This document shows, one piece after another, positions 34,899-48,548 of a stretch of DNA of 64,000 bases (the first letter of the stretch is position 1; every line of letters begins with the position of its first letter). A program made the position numbers and the translations under genes. Below the pieces are notes generated by a model, which was not told the origin of the DNA, made no database searches, and worked only from the letters and a program-made list of their open reading frames with translations. The stretch covers positions 156,641-220,640 of the forward strand of contig NMRA01000589.1 in the NCBI GenBank assembly GCA_002633005.1. The letters are read 5' to 3'. The stretch comes from Phoronis australis. Taxonomy: Eukaryota > Phoronida > Phoronidae.

Positions 34899-36343
34899 GG
34901 TACCACAGAGTCATACCCACGAGCATCGCATCCTACCCACGAGCATCGCATCCTACGCACGAACGACCTATGAACCTATGAGTCATGCACACGAACCCAA
35001 AAATCACGCATACGAATAAAAATCATGCGTACGTTGAAGGTTTTTTAAAGTCCTGTTTTGAAAAAGGCTTAAGATTTATCAGAGATGTGTTTACCTCTTA
35101 TGGCGATTTCGTTAGTTTAAACCATATGATAAATGACTTCAAAGTAAAAACCAACTTTGTAGAATATATTGGTAATGTTTCTGTTCTAAGAAGGTTTAAA
35201 AAAGGCTGTTTCAAAGTAAATTTAACAGTTTTAATGTCTATTCTCTTTGCATGCCTTTAGCAATTACTCACTTACTGAAAGATTTGAACGGTTGTAGACA
35301 TACTTGTTCAATCTTTAACGACGTTAAGAAATCTTTTAAGTCAGAGTGTAAATGGGAAATAGAGTTAGAAGATAGTTTAGATTGGAATAAAATATTCGCA
35401 TTGCCTTATGAAATTACAAAGGATCCCAACATTAGACGGTTCCAATTTAGAATATTACACAAAATACAACAAATATTATTTTAGTCAAAATCCGTGCTTG
35501 GGATTCTAATTTATGTTCCTTTTGTTACAACGCTCCAGAGACGCTGTCACATCTTTTTGGGAATGTCACCCTTTACAAGATTTTTGTAAGGAATTTAGGA
35601 AACTACTTCAATAGTGTCTCTTTCAGGTTCTCAACTGTCTCTCTTATCAAAGTGTTATTCTTGAACTTTATAAGACACGTGATTTTCTATTTAAAATTTT
35701 GCTTTTACTAGCTAAACAGTACATTTACAAGGAGAGATGTCACAAAAATATAGATTACCTAAGATTCACGGGTTTGTTACATACACATATGAATACTATA
35801 ATGCTGAAAAATTAATTCCATATAAAAGTTTTGCATAAGACAGCTTCTCTGCGAAATGGGAAAAAATTATTGTTCACGTTATCTCCATGTAGCAGTTGTT
35901 TACTTTATACGAGATATGAAAATGGTCTCTCTTGAGGTGTGCATGCGTGAATGAATGGATGTACTTGTTTGTTTGTTTGTTTTTGTACTTTTGTATCAAT
36001 GGTAATAAATACCTAAAAAGTCATGCGCACGAATCACGAAAATCATACACTCGTGCATCCGAATCATACGCACGAACCACCCGGCTAGCCAAACGATAGT
36101 GTTCATGCGTGTCACTTGATGCTCGTGTGTATGATTTTTGTGTTCTTATGTATGATTTTTGTGGTTCGTGCGTAGGATTTTTGTTCGTATGCGTGATTTT
36201 GTGGGTTCGTATGCATGATGCATATGTTCTTATGCATGATGCATAGGTTCGTATGCATGATTGATGGGTTCGTATGCATGATTCATAGGATCGTAGGTGG
36301 TTCGTGCGTAAGATGCAATGCTCGAGCGTATAATTACTATGGT
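34899..36343. mobile_element. palindromic repeat element carrying a nested LINE
   Basis: Degenerate repeats of CATGCGTACGAA type occupy 34910-35025 and 36014-36080, then the reverse complement at 36105-36340. Outer ends correspond (GGTACCA...GAGCATCGCATCCTACGCACG against the complement of CGTGCGTAAGATGCAATGCTC...GGTACACC). The LINE piece at 35025-36014 splits the left arm. Confidence 0.7.
35025..36014 (+). pseudogene. 5'-truncated LINE, 3' end of ORF2
   Basis: Translated blocks GLRFIRDVFTSYGDF, KWEIELEDSLDWNKIFALP, RRFQFRILHKIQ and CSFCYNAPETLSHLF match the C-terminal region of L1/Tx1-like ORF2 (zinc-finger zf-RVT type). Several stops and frameshifts. It ends with AATAAATACC. Flanking TCATGCGTACG and TCATGCGCACG could be a target duplication or simply array units. 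Confidence 0.8.
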
Positions 36344-37803
36344 ACACCTGGAAACGTTAAGATTACCTGTTATTTTTAAAAGTTGCTTCTTAGCTCAAAC
36401 GTTTGCAATTAGGCGCATGCACTTAATTCGGAAGTAGACATAACTTCACACATAAGTGCATAAATTTAAGCACGTACGTATCAGTTAATGCGCCAACATT
36501 TGAACACCGATATGTCCAAATATGGACCTTGCTTGTGTTTTTTACTGAACATTCATTACGAATTAGTTTTTGAGCAAAATGATTGTACCTCGGGCTCAGG
36601 AGGCTGGTTCTCGAAGAGTCTGTTGTCTTTTGGTTAAAATCAACCTGCAGACTACTTTGCCATTTCCACGAAATCAGGCTAAGGCTAAGCCAGTAAATCT
36701 GTGTTCAACTTGAAGCTGAGATTCAAATCCGTAATCTTCCCGGGAATAGACTCAAAGACAAAGCCAAAAAAAATCAACTTTTGGGTATAGACTAATGGAG
36801 AAATAGACAATAGGCTTGGATTTCCAAGAGTCAATTGCAATCAAGAACTATGCACGCTCTTTGTCTTCGGTAACCCGTATAAGTCTGTCTCAATCTGGGA
36901 GACGGTTGAATGAAGAACTCTGAATGAATCGTTTTGTGGATTTCGAAGTGAACAGTACTTGTCTATGACTTTGAGGTTTCAAATTGTGGGACACTCATGT
37001 TAGAGGTCGATTCTTTTATAAACCAGCATTATGTTTCGTTAAAACAGTAGAGTTAGAAAATGGCAATTTTTCGAAAATTTTTGAATGACAAAACTGGCAA
37101 AGGTAGGACCGGCTGCAGTCTGGTTTTAAGTGACATTATCGACGAGAATTTCTTATTTGAGAACGGTGACAACGTGGATCGAAGTTGAAACTCTAGCAGG
37201 GCAGCCAAACACCCGGCTGGAAGATCTGAATCCCCCTTAGTATTTGGAAGTGTTTTTAAATCTATTTAATTCGATTAAGTCGTCGGCCTCGATTTCAGCG
37301 AATGTCTGGCAGACAACAGCGAGAATGGCGATTTGTAATAAAATCACAAAAACGCAACAGATTTTATTGTTTACCAGTTGTCTGGTTAAAGCTAACTTAA
37401 TAACCTCAAAAATCTTTCTCAATCAACAATTGCGTTTTTGGGTTGTTAGAACGACAATGTCTCACGAATGCACATCATCCTGCAAGCGAAAACAATCTGC
37501 ATAGTAAATGTGAGTTCAACTAGGGCATTAAACTTTTAAGTTAAAACCATGCACGTACAAACTTGGGTGTCACTCTCTGCTTCGCTATGCTGGTAATGAA
37601 TACTCTCTTTTCCACTCTACTGATCTACACAAAACAAAGCGTTCAGGTATATCGAAGATACCCAAAGGACTACATTGAGACATCTCGATACGGCTGAAAT
37701 TGTAATACACATCCCGGACATTTCTAAATTCTACTCTATTCACACTATTCTCAAACCTAGAGACTCAAGGGTCAGTGGAATTGGACGGGTAGTCCATCTC
37801 AGA

Positions 37804-37875
37804 AACTCCTTTAAGCCAAATATTTACATATTAATTTACATATTTTAATATGTAAGAATTTGGCTTAAAGGAGTT
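37804..37875. repeat. 72-bp perfect hairpin
   Basis: AACTCCTTTAAGCCAAAT and its complement ATTTGGCTTAAAGGAGTT enclose an AT-rich centre. Confidence 0.8.
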
Positions 37876-38082
37876 AAATGTTTTTGCATGTAAACTGAAA
37901 TAAAACGCACGGATAGTATGACAATATACATTGGCAAGACGTTTCGAGCGGTCATTTCTTTGGTCATTTTCAGGATTAAAACATCCTTAGAAGAACGAGC
38001 TCGGGTATGTTTTAAACTCATGCTAGTCAGTGACGAGCACGTTCCGGAAACGGAATGCATTAACTACCGATTCACACAGTGT

Positions 38083-38210
38083 CGCTCATTCGATAAAATT
38101 CGTCATTTTCCGTACGACGTTGTAACGTACACAGATAAGTCGCTATACATTAAGCAGCAATTAACACGCTACGTCACACGGAAATGGACGAACTGTGTAT
38201 CGAATGAGCG
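38083..38210. mobile_element. 128-bp inverted-repeat element
   Basis: Ends CGCTCATTCGAT and ATCGAATGAGCG, with inner blocks TTCGTC and ATTTTCCGT mirrored as well. A small MITE is likely; no clear target duplication. Confidence 0.6.
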
Positions 38211-39203
38211 TATTCTTGTTGTAACGCCAAACACCGCAAAAGTACTTTGTGTAATTTCTCTATGAGCTGAACACGGCATCATTTTTGTTTATAAATCCAT
38301 CACATTCAAGCCGACATTTACTGTACAATATAGTCCACAAATTTGCCACTAGTTTCCCGACTGTACAAGATGTTCACCTTTTCTCACATCTTAGAAGTGG
38401 AAAAAGGAAGTTTGGCTTCACCTTTAGTGCAGTCTTCACCAGATTATAATTGCTGTTCTTATAGTTATACACCAATGCATTGAAAGAATTACAAAAACGC
38501 CTAACACGTTTGAACAAAGTTCGATTGATCGGAGAGTCAGTCATGATTTTGTAAAGTCATTACTCTGCGGAGTGAAAGGGTTTTTGTAAGGTATGACATA
38601 ACCACAAGCTGGTTCAAAACGACCAGTCACTAGATGTCAGTGCTTTCTTCATTCGCCACCGGATGGTACTTGATTTACTTTTTATAAAACTGTTATTTGC
38701 TTTCAGCTCATTAATTTCTAGACTTGCGCTTTGAAGAATCATAGAGAAAAATGGCGAAAATTCTCTTTTAATATTTTATACATTTAGACGATGGTTGACA
38801 CCAACGAATTTTTTATGCATCCACACAAACAGAATTGGTTGCATCACAGTCAATAAACATCCACATAAACGTATGTAGCTGCCTATCGCCATCAACTCCG
38901 TCTAGCGCCTGACGTCGACTTCTCCAACACTGTTAGTAGGGTTTTCACGAACACACAGGTGTTTTCCTTTTAACGACATCTCGGCGAATGCTGTCAATTT
39001 TCAGACGTTGCATCTCAATGGGTGCACGTCATTGTTGGGTCAACCAGCTAACAACATCTGATTGATTATTACAAAGGGAGTTACACTAGGTGGCCAAATT
39101 AAGACAACCTGTCTAACTGCATTACAAAAACAAATATAAGCACCTCTTACAGTAGGCCTACACCGTTTGCGCACATCGACGCTCAGCGTTACTTTTATTT
39201 TAG

Positions 39204-39850
39204 CCGTGCACAGTAATGAAGCAGACACCAGATGCTCAGAGGGCAAAGAAAAACTTCACTTCAATTTAGATGAAGACAGATGTGCTCAGCTCAAGTCCAT
39301 AGCGAAGGCACTAGGATGTCATGTCATCGACGTTTTCGTGGCGTTTGTCTACGCAATTCTCGTACGTTACGAAGGAGCCGAAAAGTCGTCTTCTGTCGAA
39401 GTTGGCTTTGCAACTCCAAATGAAGATCAAACCTCAGAGACCACTCTATTCCTCTCAGACGAATTCCTGCAATTCACGGACATTCAGTTACCTACTGACA
39501 CACAAGGGGATGTTGCTAGCTTAATACAGTCATTCAAGACCAGCTTGGGAAAAGTAGTCAACGCTGTCTCACCATACAAGACATCTTTGCCTAACATTCT
39601 TATTGGTTTTAACTTCCCACGGGAATTTGAGAAGCATGTGGCGCTAGACAGGTTTGCAGTGCGGCTACAAGCAAACAGGTTTAAGAACAAAGACACAAAC
39701 CTTGATACGTACAGATGCACGCTTGTATACAGTGGTGAAGGCAAAAGTGCTGGCCTCCTGAAAATGTTCGAAGGGCACCTCCTTACGCTTGTTCAAGAGG
39801 TCATTGTATCACGAGAAGTCGGCAAACAAATGAATCTCTTTAGCTTACCA
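39204..39850 (+). other. domain: C-terminal lobe of a condensation domain (C1)
   Basis: Residues ~1-215 of the visible protein. LHFNLDEDRCAQLKSIAKAL and FVAFVYAILVRYEG match the segment that follows the HHxxxDG lobe in C domains. The catalytic HHxxxDG itself is not encoded here. Confidence 0.7.
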
Positions 39851-42800
39851 ATGCTAACTCCAAGCGAAAAGAGTTTTCAGGATCATTACAATGACACCAA
39901 CAGAAAGTATTCTGAAGGCAAATTACTGATGCATGAACTATTTGAGAAGAAGGTGAAGATGTCCCAGGACGCAGTTGCTGTTAAATGTGAAAACGAAAGT
40001 CTTACATATGCAGAGCTTGATCAACTCTCAGATAGTCTAGCTGAACAGATATTGTCAACGGCAGGCGACAACTTGAGCAATCGCGTGGTTGGCATAAGCG
40101 TTGACGCCTCAGTCCAAATGGTTGTTGGTCTCTATGCCATAATGAAGGCAGGATTGGCTTACGTACCTTTAGACCCAAGCTACCCCGAGGATCGTCTGAG
40201 CTATATGATTGAAAACTCCGAAGCGTCATTGATTCTTGCAAAGACAGACATGACAGACAAACTTAAGAAGTTTTCAGCGAACGTCTTGTGTTTAGATGAT
40301 ATGCTCAACCAAGTAGAATTTGACCCAAACCACAACGTCATCAAGAGAAATAAGAAGGTTGACGTCAGACCAGACGACTTAGCTTACATCATCTACACAT
40401 CAGGGTCAACGGGAAAACCCAAAGGGGTAATGATAAGCCACAGAAATGCAGTCAATACAATTCTGGACATAAACGACAGATACAACATTACTGCCAAAGA
40501 TAAGTTACTCCTTGTTGCATCTTTAAGTTTCGACTTATCGGTATATGACATATTTGGTATTTTAGCAGCTGGTGGGACCCTAGTCATCCCTGTCCCAGAA
40601 ATTCGCGGTGTCCCGGATCCCGCCTGTTGGATAAAAACTATGAAGCAAGAGAGCGTCACGTTCTGGGACTCTGCTCCAGCAGTATTAAGCCTTCTGGTAG
40701 AGTATCTTCACTCAGAGGGGGACGTCTTACCTCAATCATTACGTCTTGTAATACTAAGTGGTGATCGCATACCCCTAATGCTGCCTTCTCACTTGCAAGA
40801 AATGGTGCCAAACGTACAGGTTATGAGCCAGGGGGGAGCAACCGAAGGTTCTATTTGGTCAATTTACTACCCAGTCAAAACAGTTAACCCTGCTTGGACA
40901 ACCATACCCTACGGCATGCCATTGACAAATCAGAAGTATTATGTTTTAGATGAGTTCCTGAACCCTGCACCTACCTTAGTGACTGGCGAGCTTTACATCG
41001 GTGGTCTCGGAGTAGCAATGGGATACATGAATAACGAAAAAGTCACCAGCTACCGTTTCCTCCCTAGTCCATTTAAAGACGGCGGACGCATTTACAAAAC
41101 GGGAGACTTAGGTCGATTTCACCCTGAGGGGTACATCGAGTTCTGTGGTCGCATTGACAACCAAGTAAAGATCCGAGGATTTAGAGTCGAGCTATCGGAA
41201 ATTGAATCCGCCTTGATTAACCAAGACGGTGTGGACGATGCCCTAGTCATGAAGGTTCAGGAAAAGCTTGTTGCTTACGTCATACACGACCAACATGCTA
41301 AACTAAACGCGACAGACCTTCAAAAGCATATTAGCGAAACCCTGCCAACATACATGGTGCCAGCATACATAGTTATCATGGATTCATTTCCGGTTACCGT
41401 GAACGGTAAAGTTAACCGAAAAAAATTACCTCCCGCGGAATCAACGAGCCACAGAACCGAAGGCACAGGACCACCAGACGAGACTGCCCAATCATCAGAG
41501 CTAAAACTTTCAAACAACGAACAAGCCATCGCATCTGTTTGGTGCGAACTACTGAACACCGACATCCAGTCAATAAAACCAAGATCGTCCTTCTATGAAG
41601 TTGGTGGAGATTCCATATCCGCCATGACTATAGTGACGCAGTTGAAAAAGAAAGGCTTGAGCTTGACTGTCCAACAACTTCTAAGTCAACCAACTCTAGA
41701 ACAATTGGCATTAGTAGCCAAACCCATCAAGAAGCGAGTGGGAACAAAACAACACGAAAGAGAGGCGTCATCACCAAACGTGGAACTGACTCCAGCACAG
41801 GTTTGGTTCTTTGAGCAGGAGTTTGACAACATCAATTTCTGGAACCAGTCTTTTCTCATGATACCAAAAGTTAGATTGGAAAAAGAAAAATTGTCAAATG
41901 CTGTCCATGGTCTTGTCTCAAAACACGAAATGCTGAGGTGTAAATTCACCAAAGATCATCTTGGAAAATGGAAACAGACAATAGGAAATGAAGTTTCCTT
42001 TGTTTTTGAAAATGAAGATATATCAATAGACTTACTTAACACTAATATTGACAAGCTTAGACGGTCACTTGACATTTCCAAAGGTATCCTTATTGCAGTT
42101 GGGCTATTTGAAATCGATGGAGAACAGAAAATCTTTGTCACTGTTCACCATCTTGTAGTTGATTTGGTATCGTGGCGCATAATTCTAGAAGACATCGAGT
42201 TTCTTTACACAGACTCCGCAACACAAGACACGACACTTTCATTTCAGCGATGGTCTTCACATCTTCAACAAAAAGCCATAAACTGTCGTAATATTAATAT
42301 GGATGACAAGTTTTGTCTATTGCACTGCGACTTCGACAGCGGTATTGTCCCACGAGCTAGTTCCAGAAGCGTTCTCTCAACTAAGCTACCTCATGACATC
42401 ACTGCCCAACTGACGACCACTGCGAACGATGCTTTCAGAACCACTACCGTCGACCTCCTCTTGACGACACTGATGCTGTCGTACAACCACTGTCTTGGAA
42501 AATCGGCCCTCCACATTGACGTGGAAGCTCATGGGCGTGAACCCTTAGATGCAGACATAGACATATCTCGTACACTCGGCTGGTTCATGACAATGTTTCC
42601 TCTAAAGCTTGAAGTCACACGAGAGCAATCGACAGAGGCAACACTTGAAAGCACAATTAAACGTACAAAAGAAGCGATCAGAAAAATTCCGCACAAAGGA
42701 ATTACATTCTGGTTATTGAAATATTTGAAGTCGCTCGACAGCATCAGCTTTCCATCGTCAGACGTCTTGTTCAACTACTACGGGAGGTTTGACCAGATAC

Positions 42801-45800
42801 AAACAAGAAGTGATTTCTGGGACATGGATCCGAGTTATAGCTCTGGCGAAGATGAATTTGATGAAAGCGAAAAGCTAACTCATAAGCTAGTTGTTGAATG
42901 TTACATAAAAGATGAGCTTCTTCATCTTAAAATGTTCTACAGTACCGACTTCCACAAACCTAACACCATTCAAATTTGGCTACAGAAATGGAAAGAGTCG
43001 TTGCTAAAGACTGCTCGACACTGCGCACAAAATGGAGTGCAAGGATACACCCCATCAGACTTCCCGCTTTTGAGCCTGTCACAGGGACACTTGGACTATC
43101 TCTTGGCTACAAGATTAGCGCAGCTTGATCTGAAAGCCGAGCAGATTTCGGATATGTATCCCTGTACACCAATGCAAGAAGGTTTCTTGTTCAGTCTGTT
43201 ACAAGATCCGTCATCATATCTCATTCAACGGTCTTGCACGGTGAACGGTGATCTCGATCAAAATCAGCTTCACCAGTGTGTGGCAAAGGTCATCCAGCGA
43301 CATGATGCACTGAGGACAAGGTTTTTCGTCGATAGACTCAATGGGTGCATGCAAATTGTTCGAAAAACACATGACACAACCTGGGCAGTCGAAGATTTGT
43401 CAAATGTCACGGAGTCTCAGGCGGAGGAAAGAGAGCAGCAGTATTTGAGTCAGGATCGCAAAAGAGGATTCAGCATGTCTGAGTCAATGATTCGATTCTG
43501 TCTCTTTGTCCTGACAAAGAGTAAACATCGACTCATTATGACCGTGCACCACAGTTTGTTAGACGGTATGTCCTGTTCCATTTTGTTGCAAGAAGTTGTC
43601 CAAGCCTGCAACAATTCGGCTTTACCGGAAGCGCCAAAATACAGAGAGTTTGTCCAAGAGGTTATGGTCTCGAGGCAGAGTGCCTACACATCAGAGGGAT
43701 TTTGGAAGGAAGAGATGCAGGACCTCCCTTTCCTTGGGAACCTTCGCATGCTGTCCCCAGTCACACCTCTTCGAGGTCACGAAGTAATCCTGGAATCATT
43801 TGACGTAGTTCCAAACTTTTCAGCATACACTGAACAACACGAGATATCGCCTGCTGCGATACTGTGTGCTGCATGGGCGTTCATCATCAATAAGTACTCT
43901 TGTGATCCAAATGACGTCATATTTGGGCTCATAGTGTCTGGGCGAAGTTCATCAAATATCGACCAAATTAATAAGATGGTTGGTCTAACTATTAACACTC
44001 TCCCGATGCGGGTTAAAATTCAAGATCACCACGTCACCGAATGGGTAAAGTATGTACAACGAAAAATTGCATCCATTACAGCTCAAGAAAAATCGTTCAC
44101 GACTGATATTCAAAAGTGGTGTGGTCTAAACCCAGACGATAAGTTATTCGAAACCGCTATTTCTTACCAAACGGCCCACACAGAAGTTGACCAGACTCCA
44201 CACGGCATTAGTATAACTGATGTTTATGACCACGAATATACAGAATATCCCCTGACTTTAGACATTTTAAATACGGGTACGTCTTTTCAAGTGAAAGCGA
44301 TTTACGATACCAAAATTATTGACGTTCTAGCACTGAAACAGATGTTGATGCAGTGGAAACAAGTCATCGGTGCCATAGTTAAGTCCGGCAATAGCTATAA
44401 AGTGTGCGATCTAAATATGCTCTCTAACGAAGAAAACACGATCGTTCGAGAATTCAATACTCCAAATGAATTCGACATAACCTTTGGTCATGTGAAAGGT
44501 GTTCATCAGCTGTTTGAAGACAAGATGAAGTTTTTACCAGCCAGTCATAAAGCTATTGAATCAAGACTCGGTTCTCTGACTTATGAGGAAGTCAACAATG
44601 CCGCAAATTTCATTGCTTCTCAACTGCGTGTCCTTGGCGTCAAGCGGGAGAGCAAGGTCGGCTTACTGCTCGATCGCAGTGAATCCATGCCAGTGTGCAT
44701 GCTTGCAGTCTGGAAAGCAGGAGGAGCATTTGTTGCGATTGAAGACTCGCTTCCCAGCGACAGAATCAACTTCATCCTTCAAGACAGTGGATGCACAGTT
44801 GTTGTTAATGCTGCGAACATCCCGTTAGACGACATAGCAGGACGTTTGGCGCAAATCACAGTGAGCAGAAGCGATATTTGCGACTACGCTAGCCGTCATA
44901 GGGAAAACTTAGCGAGCTTAAACGCATGGCAAGACCTTGCATATGTGAGCTACACGTCAGGATCCACTGGACGGCCTAATGGGGTTTTAATTGAACACGG
45001 CGGGATAATTAATCTTTTGCTGTGTAAGCCTGGAGGACTGTTTCAAGTCTCGCAAAAGTCACGAGTCATGCAATTCTTTTCCGCTAGTTCTGACAAGGCT
45101 GTAGGTGAAATATTTGGAACACTTTGCCATGGCGGATGTCTTGTTATCGCCGATGAAAATTTCGCAGAAAGTCTTAAGTCTGTTGACACAGCTACACTTA
45201 TGCCATCAGGATTTGGAATGCTGGACTTTAACGATTATCCCAATCTTGAACTGATCGTTTCAACCAGCGAACCTTGTACCCAAGTGATGGTTAATTCTTG
45301 GGGGCGAGACCGAATTGTGGAAAATGCTTATGGGACAGCTGAGTGTAGCATTTTTACCAATGTTGGCCGCCTTTTGCCGCACAAAAGAATAACCGTAGGA
45401 AAGCCTTTGCCAAACACAAAGAGTTACGTCCTTGATAAAAATCTGAGCTTATTACCAGTGAACGTAACAGGACATCTTTACATCGGGGGAGTTGCCGTTG
45501 CACGAGGTTACCACAATAGACCAGATTTAACTGACAGTGCCTTCATTGAAAATCCTTTCGACAATGGATACTTCTATAAGACAGGCGATTTAGCTAGGTG
45601 GCTGGACACGGGAGAGATCGAAATAATTGGTCGTCAAGACAGCCAGGTACACTTACGAGGAAAAAGAATTGAGTTGATGGAAATAAGATCTGCACTCGAA
45701 CAACTCCCAGAGGTAAAACAAGCACACGTTGTATTGCAAGACAAGCAGTATATAATTGCTTACGTGGTAGCGTCAGCTGAATGCGACATCATTGATAGGC

Positions 45801-48548
45801 TCAAAAGGCAACTGCCTAGTTTCATGGTGCCAACATCAGTTATTTCCGTGGATTTTCTCCCGTTGACATCGGGAAATAAGATTGATGACGCTGCTCTTCC
45901 CAAGTTCACTCCCAAGCCATCTCATGATGACTCTCGAACGCCACTCAATGACTTGGAATTTCTGACTTTGAAAGCATACAAAGAAGTTATAGATCCCAAC
46001 TTCACTATGGACGACGATTTCTTCAGTCTCGGCGGTCATTCACTTCTCGCGATAACATTGAAAACTGTTTTGGTTGAGAGTCTTGGATATGAGATTTCTA
46101 TGACGGACATCATGCGATACACAACACCTGCAGAACTTGCAGATCAACTGGGTAGAAGGATGTTAGCTCCACGGAAACTCCAAACATCTACCAGACTTAT
46201 TCCAAAATCCTGTCCATCGGATGAAGCTGTTATTAAAGAACGAACTTCCTTTCATCAAGAACAAATGTGCTTGTTGTACGAAGTGATACAGGACAGCCCA
46301 GTGTACAACGTGTCGCTCATTTTGACTTTCCGTGGTCAGCTGAACGTTGAGTCTTTGAAACAGTCACTCATCGCGGTAACTCAAAACCATCACTCATTCA
46401 GAACAGCTTTTGAAATTGCAGAAGACAAATTCGTGCAAGTAGTGAGACCGGTGAACGAGACAGCATTTGACTTTGAATACCATGAAGGTGAGCACAGCGA
46501 AGCCGAAACGAGAGAGATCATCTACACAGAGGCATCCAAACCGTTTAACTTGTATAAGCTTCCACTAGCAAGATTCCGATTGGTGGAACTCAATGCACAA
46601 GAACACAGAATGCTACTCTTGATGCATCATGCAGTAACAGACGGTGCTTCACTGAAGATCATTGTGGATGAAATGTCCGAACGTTACCACTGTTTGTCAG
46701 AAAATCTTAATTATAACGTACCTCCCCAAACCCTGGAATATATTGACTACAGCATCTGGGAGAGAAGTGTCCTAGAGACCGAAACCTTTGAAGCTCAACT
46801 TTCTTTCTGGAAACGCCAGTTGGAATACGCTCCTTCGTTACTGGATTTACCGTTGGACAGACCCCGCCCAGCAGTTCCGTCATACGACGGTGCGTCGGTG
46901 TTCTTTTCTATTCCAGAAAGTGTGACAAACAANTGTTAGCTCCACGGAAACTCCAAACATCTACCAGACTAATTCCAAAATCCTGTCCATCGGATGAAGC
47001 TGTTATTAAAGAACGAACTTCTTTTCATCAAGAACAAATGTGCTTGTTATACGAAGTGATACAGGACAGCCCAGTGTACAACGTGTCGCTCATTTTGACT
47101 TTCCGTGGTCAGCTGAACGTTGAGTCTTTGAAACAATCACTCATCGCGGTAACTCAAAACCATCACTCATTCAGAACAGCTTTTGAAATTGCAGAAGACA
47201 AATTCGTGCAAGTAGTGAGACCGGTGAACGAGACAGCATTTGACTTTGAATACCATGAAGGTGAGCACAGCGAAGCTGAAGCGAGAGAGATCATCTACAC
47301 AGAGGCATCCAAACCGTTTAACTTGTATAAGCTTCCACTAGCAAGATTCCGATTGGTGGAACTCAATGCACAAGAACACAGAATGCTACTCTTGATGCAT
47401 CATGCAGTAACAGACGGTGCTTCACTGAAGATCATTGTGGATGAAATGTCCGAACGTTACCACTGTTTGTCAGAAAATCTTAATTATAACGTACCTCCCC
47501 AAACCCTGGAATATATTGACTACAGCATCTGGGAGAGAAGTGTCCTAGAGACCGAAACCTTTGAAGCTCAACTTTCTTTCTGGAAACGCCAGTTGGAATA
47601 CGCTCCTTCGTTACTGGATTTACCGTTGGACAGACCCCGCCCAGCAGTTCCGTCATACGACGGTGCGTCGGTGTTCTTTTCTATTCCAGAAAGTGTGACA
47701 AACAAGCTGATGAGCTTGACATATAAGTTCGGGGGAACGATGTTTACAGCACTTCTTACGGTATATGCACTCTTGATACGCATATACTGCCAAGCAGACG
47801 ACATTGCACTGGGAGCGTTTGTTTCCGGAAGACACAACCAAGGTACAGAGAATATCGTGGGTTATTTTGTGAACACCCTCCCTCTTAGAGTTAAGTTTAA
47901 CAAGAAACAAACGTTCAACGATATGCTCATTATGATTAAAGACCTTATGCTGGATGTTCTAAACAACCAGGACGTGCCTTTTCAAAAAATCTTAGAAGCA
48001 CTCAGCATCCCACGTGACACAGCCTACCACCCAATCATTCAAGCCGCTACGATCTTGCAAGAAGGACTAGCAAGCAGACAAGTTAGTAAAGGGTTGAACT
48101 TAAACGTTGACAGTTTCGAACAGTTCACAGCAAAATTTGATTTAAACTTGGAGTATTTACGACATCCGAATGGCCAGATTTCAGGGCAATTTGTTTACAA
48201 TACTGACGTCTTTAACAAGTCCACTATTGAGCGGATGACTGATCACCTACTCTATTTGTTCGATTTGGTTACAAGAGACTGTGACACTCCAATGAACCAT
48301 CTGTGCATGCTACCTCCCAAAGATTTGGAGCGCATAATGTCTTTCAACACGACTGGAGACTGTACGGACGTTCGCATCCACCGACAGTTTGAAATGAGGG
48401 CAGACGAGTCGCCAGAGGAGATCGCGGTCGAAGAAAAAAGGCGCCATATAACTTATGGTGGACTGAACAAAGCCGCAAATGACTTAGCACGTCAGCTGCG
48501 ATCACTTGAAGTGACCTTTGATGTACCAGTGGCCTTGCTGGGAGAAAG
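39204..48548 (+). CDS. NRPS first visible exon: C lobe to start of A3
   Basis: Acceptor ACTTTTATTTTAG before 39204 gives a phase-1 start; donor GTAAGA at 48549 leaves phase 2. No intron interrupts about 8.6 kb of coding sequence after removal of the duplicated 772 bp and the single N at 46933. In the raw assembly the frame breaks at 46940 only because of that duplication. The exon holds the C lobe, A1-T1-E1, C2-A2-T2, C3 and the first ~55 residues of A3. Confidence 0.9.

Larger units (their letters stand above)
29241..39203. other. intergenic region; upstream exon(s) of the NRPS not identified
   Basis: About 10 kb without a gene I can support. It contains the LINE fragments, palindromic element, dispersed repeat and hairpins listed separately; 29.3-31.4, 32.6-33.6, 33.8-34.9 and 36.4-37.8 kb show nothing I recognise. 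I looked here for an exon carrying an HHxxxDG motif that would complete the first condensation domain and found none. Confidence 0.5.

Noticed and set aside
36021-36347. Minus-strand repeat protein with SCIRTYA units
   Set aside because: Translation of the short tandem units of the palindromic element.
37918-38265. 115-codon frame upstream of the NRPS
   Set aside because: It runs through a 128-bp inverted-repeat element and has no recognisable domain or splice context; not a missing C-domain exon.
39167-39203. Apparent start of the NRPS frame upstream of 39204
   Set aside because: No true ATG in context; a strong TTTTATTTTAG acceptor sits at 39203 and the encoded residues before it do not fit a C domain.
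46934-47705. A second condensation domain arising from a real tandem duplication
   Set aside because: The copies join at a single N, break the frame, and are ~99% identical; collapsing them restores a normal gene.
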